From contig JAOXYC010222016.1 in the NCBI GenBank assembly GCA_028565715.1, positions 1 through 10,916 on the forward strand: a stretch of DNA of 10,916 bases, written 5' to 3'. Made by a program: the position numbers and the translations under genes. How positions within the stretch are numbered: the first letter of the stretch is position 1; the number at the start of each line of letters is the position of its first letter. Below, one piece after another: positions 7,369 through 10,916 of the stretch. The notes under the pieces are model-generated. The model searched no databases. It was not told where the DNA came from and worked only from the letters and a program-made list of their open reading frames with translations. This stretch comes from Phoronis pallida (lineage: Eukaryota; Phoronida; Phoronidae).

Positions 7369-8714
7369 GTAGGTATATCTCAGTATATCTGGAACAAGTC
7401 TCATAATTTTTTGCGGCTAGAATTTCTTCCCCCGAGCAACTTGAATCATTTTAGCGCAATAGGATTCGCGGAAACGTAATACCATGATTTGACGACGAGT
7501 AGAACAATATAAAGAAAGCATGTGTGCACATGTCAAATCTCTTTCATAGATGGGAATATATAACCACACAACGTCACGGATAAACTCACGCGCAAATCGA
7601 AACCCACAATGTGGGTGCAGAATTATTTAGATTTGCAATCTGTTAACTGTGAACGCCAACTCGGATCACGTGAATTTAGCCAAGGAAACAAATCATACAT
7701 TCTTCGATTTCTGTATTCATTTACTTGAAGCACCGACCGAAAAATATCCGAATATTAAACCTGGCTCGTTATTTTTAGAGAGAAAATTCAGCATTGTCGT
7801 TTTTTTCTGGGCTGTTTTAGTTCTGCAGATGTTCAAATAGACATGCAGCCTGAACTTATGATTTATGTTAATGTCTGAATACAGAGTGCTTACCGTTACC
7901 ATGGATGACTAATTATATGTTGTAACTATTTTGATTGAGCGATGAACGAATGTCAGTAATAATAAACTCATCAACGTACTTTTGAATTATACAGTGAGTT
8001 ACGCTAAATTTTTTTTGGATAAAAATATGAATAACCACCAAAATCAAGGTGTAAGCAAAAACGAGAAAAATTGAGCTTGTATCTTATTTCAAATATGTGT
8101 AACGATTATCATTTGTCCAATTTTTTTGCGCTGCTCGTGAAATTGTTTAACCCCTACCGTCCGTACGTTTTTTTACTATTTCATCACTTTAAAACTATTA
8201 TTGCTCAAACTTTTATCAGCACTGAACTGTAGAAAATCGATATTTGAAGAGTTTTTGAGTATTTGTTTTCCCACCATATGCCTGGTTATCTGGGCCAAGT
8301 TATGATTCAGTTTTCTCCGAGTCAATGTTGATTGCTAAAGCTACTCGACAAAATGTTTAGATCTTCCAACAAGTTCCAAACTTGTTTGCACCTGTAAAGA
8401 GTTCAGAATGAGCTGTTTTAGAAATATGTTAGGACAGTATTCGTTATTATGTCAGTCTCATACATTGTAGGCCTACTTAACGAACGAGGGCGGTTGATTG
8501 GGTGTATTTATACCAGTTCGCTTGATCAAACAAGTTCAGAAATTTAGCAGTTCATTTGTACAAGAAATTGACATTTTATCACAAAGTGAATATTGCACCT
8601 TCTTATACTGCAGTGCAATACGGAAATAGCCGAAGTGTTCCGAATGAAATGTCTCCATGTCGTGATAACTCATTCGTCAATCATAATTAGTGAACTACAA
8701 GTCTAAACAAAAAC
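7369..8714. other. Intergenic or intronic, no exon seen
   Basis: AT-rich sequence without a supported exon. If the exon at 7333 belongs to the CAP gene, this is part of its first intron. The frame at 7649-7840 has no domain or motif and starts with a non-ATG codon. An 8-bp inverted repeat TATTGCAC (8591-8598) / GTGCAATA (8613-8620) runs into the dispersed repeat at 8620. Confidence 0.45.
8620..8642 (-). repeat. 23-bp dispersed inverted repeat, copy 2
   Basis: Reverse complement of 6089-6111 with one mismatch. On its left it touches an 8-bp inverted repeat (8591-8598 / 8613-8620) that the first copy lacks, so the two copies share only this block and the GTTATCA outside it. Confidence 0.75.
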
Positions 8715-8777
8715 GTCACAATGCTGGTGTCATCATACATGTTTATCATCATATGATGTTTTGGCGGTCATTGTGAC
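8715..8777. repeat. Nested inverted repeats upstream of candidate TATA box
   Basis: Outer arms GTCACAATG (8715-8723) and CATTGTGAC (8769-8777) pair perfectly. Inside lies the 12-bp palindrome CATCATATGATG (8747-8758), and another CATCAT at about 8731-8736 could pair with its right half. The structure ends 59 bases before the TATA box at 8837. It could be a protein-binding dyad or a small decayed repeat; the sequence does not decide. Confidence 0.5.
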
Positions 8778-8836
8778 AATTATCTAGAGAAGTCACAACA
8801 TGTTAATTAAATATGACACACTTTCGAAACAGATTC

Positions 8837-8845
8837 TATATAAAA
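8837..8845 (+). promoter_or_regulatory. Candidate TATA box
   Basis: TATATAAAA matches the Pol II TATA consensus. Transcription would start about 30 bases on, near 8865-8875. That fits a short noncoding exon ending at the strong donor GGAAA|GTAAGT (GT at 8907-8908) and spliced toward the CAP exons. In AT-rich DNA such a match can occur by chance; the support is its spacing to the consensus donor and its place upstream of the CAP gene. Confidence 0.35.
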
Positions 8846-8867
8846 CATGATAAAATGATATCAATGT

Positions 8868-8906
8868 GTATTAAGGGAAACTTTAACAGGACAGGCAACA
8901 AGGAAA
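8868..8906 (+). other. Candidate noncoding first exon of the CAP gene
   Basis: The right edge is a full-consensus donor, GTAAGT at 8907-8912. The left edge is only estimated from the TATA box. There is no ATG in the segment, so it would be 5' untranslated sequence. The next acceptor could be CAG at 9440-9442 or 9638-9640. Confidence 0.25.
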
Positions 8907-9216
8907 GTAAGTTTTATTGTTGAGTTCTCTTATATGTGTTCTTGATAGGACCGTTTTTAAAGGGGTGGCTTTCATGTTCATTATGTGACTTTCATATTGT
9001 GACTATATATCATTATGACTAAAATTTAAGAATGAAGTTTATATGACCATGTTGTTTTGACCTTTATTATGGAATAAAATCAAAGACGTTCCCAGTAGAG
9101 GGTCTAATTTGAGCAAATCTTTAATGTTTTCGGTTCCCTTCGTAGTTTTGGATATATTTGCTAAAATTTTTATTCTTAATATGGGCTTCAATAAAGAGCT
9201 GTTATTGTGAAAATAC

Positions 9217-9220
9217 AAAA
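9217..9220 (-). terminator. Pol III terminator of the tRNA-Ala gene
   Basis: Four T on the minus strand start one base after the discriminator base, the minimal RNA polymerase III stop signal. A second TTTT lies a few bases further on (9213-9210). Confidence 0.8.
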
Positions 9221-9221
9221 G

Positions 9222-9293
9222 TGGAGATGCCGGGGATTGAACCCGGGGCCTTCCGCATGCGAAGCGGACGCTCTACCACTGAGCTACATCCCC
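9222..9293 (-). tRNA. tRNA-Ala (anticodon CGC)
   Basis: The minus strand folds into a complete cloverleaf of 72 nt with all arms paired. The acceptor is GGGATG-type with G1-G4 and the G3:U70 wobble that is the identity mark for alanyl-tRNA synthetase. The D-arm is GCTC/GAGC. The anticodon stem TCCGC/GCGGA encloses loop TTCGCAT (anticodon CGC, reading GCG), and the T-stem CCGGG/CCCGG encloses loop TTCAATC. The discriminator is A73 and no CCA is encoded, as expected for a nuclear eukaryotic gene. The internal B box GGTTCAATCC is intact, the A box lies in the D-arm, and a TTTT terminator follows one base after A73. It looks functional. It lies about 160 bases upstream of, and antisense to, the first CAP coding exon. 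Confidence 0.95.
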
Positions 9294-9442
9294 CTACATG
9301 CCTTTAGAACTGACGTACCTTATAACCATTCAACTGACTTTGTTCTCAGACAATCGATAGACCAGGGTTCAATGCAAATTCCTTACTCATTCAAACTTTA
9401 GATTGAATATTTTCGACTGCTCACGTCTTAATCCATCGTCAG

Positions 9443-9512
9443 AATCTGTCAAATGACCCGACTTTCGACAATGGGAGGCGTTGAAGGCAGATCTGTTATA
9501 GAAATCCATGAG
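9443..9512 (+). CDS. Probable upstream coding exon of the CAP gene
   Basis: The exon is bounded by a CAG acceptor (9440-9442, after a pyrimidine-rich stretch) and the donor GAG|GTAAAT (GT at 9513-9514). From the ATG at 9453 it reads 20 codons with no stop and ends in phase 0, matching the next exon at 9641. The first ATG has a weak context (C at -3). The second, at 9471, is strong (A at -3, G at +4) and would start MGGVEGRSVIEIHE. Gly at position 2, with a small residue at position 6, fits the N-myristoylation pattern; human GAPR-1 is itself myristoylated at Gly2. Intron 1 would be 128 bases. The exon might instead be untranslated, with translation starting at 9665, so the N-terminus is not settled. 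Confidence 0.5.
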
Positions 9513-9664
9513 GTAAATAATATTATTTATTATAATGTCGGTGCTTTTTATTCAAAGCGCTAGCTTTACAATGATTATATATCCCAGGTTGCGGAAGTGT
9601 TCACTCAAACAATATTCTCCTCAATTTGTTATAATTTCAGGGCCGGAAACGAAACAAAAACAGA

Positions 9665-10916
9665 ATGTCTCTCAAAAAATTTAACGACGATTTAGTCAGC
9701 GCTCACAACAAGTACAGAGCGAAGCATGGAGTAGCGAAACTACGCCACTCAAAGACACTGGCGACGGAAGCGCAGAAGTGGGCGGACTATCTTGCGTCGT
9801 CAGGCAAATTTGAGCACAGTAAGACCGTTGTCAAGGGAGAGCAAGTGGGTGAGAATATCGCGATGAAGTGGTCTTCTGGCGGAGACGATTACACAGGTAA
9901 CATAAGACAATAACTAAGAACAGTTCTGGAATGTGCCATTTTTAGAATCCAAAATGAGCGCCTTGCTTCACATAAACGAAAACAATATCAATGGGGCGAA
10001 GCAAATTTTAGTATATCAAGAGTGTTTATGGAAGCGAAAATGGGGCGTGTTAAAAACATGTTTAATGATACAGCGTTACCACAGAGTTAACTTGAAAATC
10101 CATTGGTTCGTCCCCACATAAAGGTTAAGATGGGATAAGTTGTTGAGTAGAGCATTGAAGTAGTACAAAAATAAAATAAGCATTTTTCTATCTTTTGACA
10201 GGAGACCAGGTTGCTGACCAATGGTACAGCGAAATCCAAAAACACGACTTCAAATCAGAACCCCGTTCAACAGGAACTGGTGAGTTTCGCCATGAATGAT
10301 CACGTGATAGGGATCAGCCAGACCGGTTCATGATTTAAATTCAAGTGTTTCCAAAAGAACACTTATCCTTTTTATTTCGAATGGCAGCAATGATTGCTGT
10401 TTTTGTTGTTGTTGTCGTTGTCAAACAATTTATTTTTTAACATCAAAACATTCAATACATACCGAGTGTCCCCTGAAAGAGCGCCCGTATGCACCTCTCA
10501 GAAAACTGGACAAAAGTTGGGGTAATCATTATTTTTTCGTTTTTTAATCTTAAAAGATCCTTTATTTGGACGTATTCTAATTATAAACAGTGTTAGATTT
10601 CGATGGGCGTCCATGATTTTTCTGAAAAAGCGCCCGTTGGCGCTCTTTCAGAAAAAAAAACAACTTGAAAAGAGCGCCCAGTACAGTATCTAATTCTAAT
10701 TTTCTGCCATTATTGCGGTCATTTGAAAATGGCGACCAGAAGTAACATCCCAACACTTTCGCTATATGGATTATTTTTATATGTTACCAAAATAACAGGT
10801 AATTGTAAGTTCCATGTATTTTCCACGCCCACAGGTCATTTTACCCAGATGGTTTGGAAGAAGAGTGAAAAGGTTGGTTTTGGAAAAGCAAAGACAAAAG
10901 ACAACAAAGTTCTCGT
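9665..10916 (+). CDS. CAP-domain protein, GLIPR2/GAPR-1-like, partial (3' end beyond window)
   Basis: This is a CAP (SCP/TAPS) superfamily protein most like GLIPR2/GAPR-1, a cytosolic membrane-associated protein of the Golgi and lipid-rich membranes. Numbering from Met 9665, exon 9641-9896 gives residues 1-77 and part of Gly78. It includes helix 1 (LVSAHNKYRAKHGV), FEHS with His51, and VGENIAM with Glu63. Exon 10202-10279 gives up to Thr103 plus the first base of Gly104, with WYSEI (Glu88). Exon 10835-10916 gives GHFTQMVW (His105). His51, Glu63, Glu88 and His105 correspond to the metal-binding cavity of the family (His54, Glu65, Glu86, His103 in human GAPR-1). Introns (9897-10201, 10280-10834) are GT-AG and both phase 1. 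There is no signal peptide, unlike secreted CAP proteins. The human protein has 154 residues; 131 are seen here, so about 25 and the second CAP signature are missing. Translation may start upstream at 9471 or 9453. An upstream basic run GRKRNKNR (9641-9664) is in frame. Whether it is an orthologue or a paralogue of GLIPR2 is not decided. Confidence 0.93.
10202..10279 (+). CDS. CAP gene exon with WYSE motif
   Basis: Acceptor TTTTGACAG|GA and donor ACTG|GTGAGT bound 78 bases in phase 1 on both sides. They encode residues 78-104, GDQVADQWYSEIQK onward to STGT. The segment aligns with human GAPR-1 through VADRWYSEI and SGTGHF across the exon joint. Glu88 is the third cavity residue. It is too short to show as a frame of its own but is secure from the splice sites and the family alignment. 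Confidence 0.92.
10473..10679. repeat. Repeated small hairpin family within CAP intron 3
   Basis: Three copies of a GAAAGAGCGCCC-like word lie at 10475, 10624 and 10667. The middle one (10622-10651) forms a 13-bp stem with one mismatch and loop CGTT. The first (10473-10501) is a decayed version with the same CTGAAAG / CTCTCAG-type ends. The third (10665-10679) is only the left arm. They are probably fragments of one dispersed repeat; nothing links them to splicing of this gene. Confidence 0.65.
10835..10916 (+). CDS. CAP gene exon with GHFTQMVW signature, cut by window end
   Basis: The acceptor CCCACAG|GT follows a short pyrimidine tract. Completing Gly104, the exon reads HFTQMVWKKSEKVGFGKA and on to the edge. 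This is the CAP signature 1 region with His105 and the conserved Trp. The sequence stops in the middle of a codon after KVL, before the C-terminal strand. Confidence 0.92.

Noticed and set aside
9259-9265. GCGAAGC heptamer like the Helitron mini-hairpins
   Set aside because: It is the complement of the tRNA anticodon loop and stem and needs no link to the Helitron.
9207-9401. 64-codon plus-strand frame over the tRNA gene
   Set aside because: It is the antisense reading of tRNA-Ala. Peptides of the RGLNPGPSAC type are a common false prediction opposite tRNA genes.
9933-10121. 62-codon plus-strand frame
   Set aside because: It lies inside CAP intron 2 between well-supported splice sites.
1-10916. 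CRISPR arrays, operons, insertion sequences or other prokaryotic systems
   Set aside because: No regularly spaced repeats with unique spacers, no ribosome binding sites and no tandem genes are seen. The spliced CAP gene shows eukaryotic DNA.

Overview
The window looks like nuclear DNA of an invertebrate animal, probably marine. It is AT-rich and gene-poor. It has short exons with GT-AG introns, a eukaryotic tRNA gene without encoded CCA and with a T-run Pol III terminator, a Helitron-type element, a poly(A) retroposon with target-site duplication, and many tandem and inverted repeats. The phylum cannot be fixed from the sequence; a mollusc, another lophotrochozoan or an invertebrate deuterostome would all fit.

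One protein-coding gene is secure. It is a plus-strand GLIPR2/GAPR-1-like CAP-domain gene at the right edge, with coding exons 9641-9896, 10202-10279 and 10835-10916, running off the window. All three splice joints keep the frame, and all four CAP cavity residues (His, Glu, Glu, His) are present. Upstream, in-frame exon 9443-9512 would add an N-terminus with an internal Met-Gly start. TATA box 8837-8845 with donor 8907 could mark its promoter. A second possible first exon at 7333-7368 encodes a Cys-rich peptide ending in the right phase to join the same gene. A tRNA-Ala(CGC) gene lies antisense at 9222-9293. On the minus strand, 6703-7044 is an unrecognised 113-codon frame, possibly a first exon facing away from 7333.

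The left two thirds hold no gene I can support. They carry repeats: a probable inverted-repeat DNA element (about 640-1031) with a 30-bp internal tandem repeat; a minus-strand retroposon (2579-2806) flanked by exact 14-bp direct repeats; and a 367-bp non-autonomous Helitron (3580-3946) with canonical ends, made of 113-bp tandem units that each contain two GCGAAGC-type mini-hairpins. There is also a 123-bp tandem duplication (6120-6353) and a 23-bp inverted-repeat pair 2.5 kb apart (6089 and 8620). CAP intron 3 carries a family of small GCGCCC hairpins.

Functionally, the secure gene encodes a probable cytosolic, membrane-associated CAP protein. The most interesting hypothesis is that alternative first exons give it different lipid anchors beside a shared basic patch. 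The rest is repeat-driven intergenic DNA.
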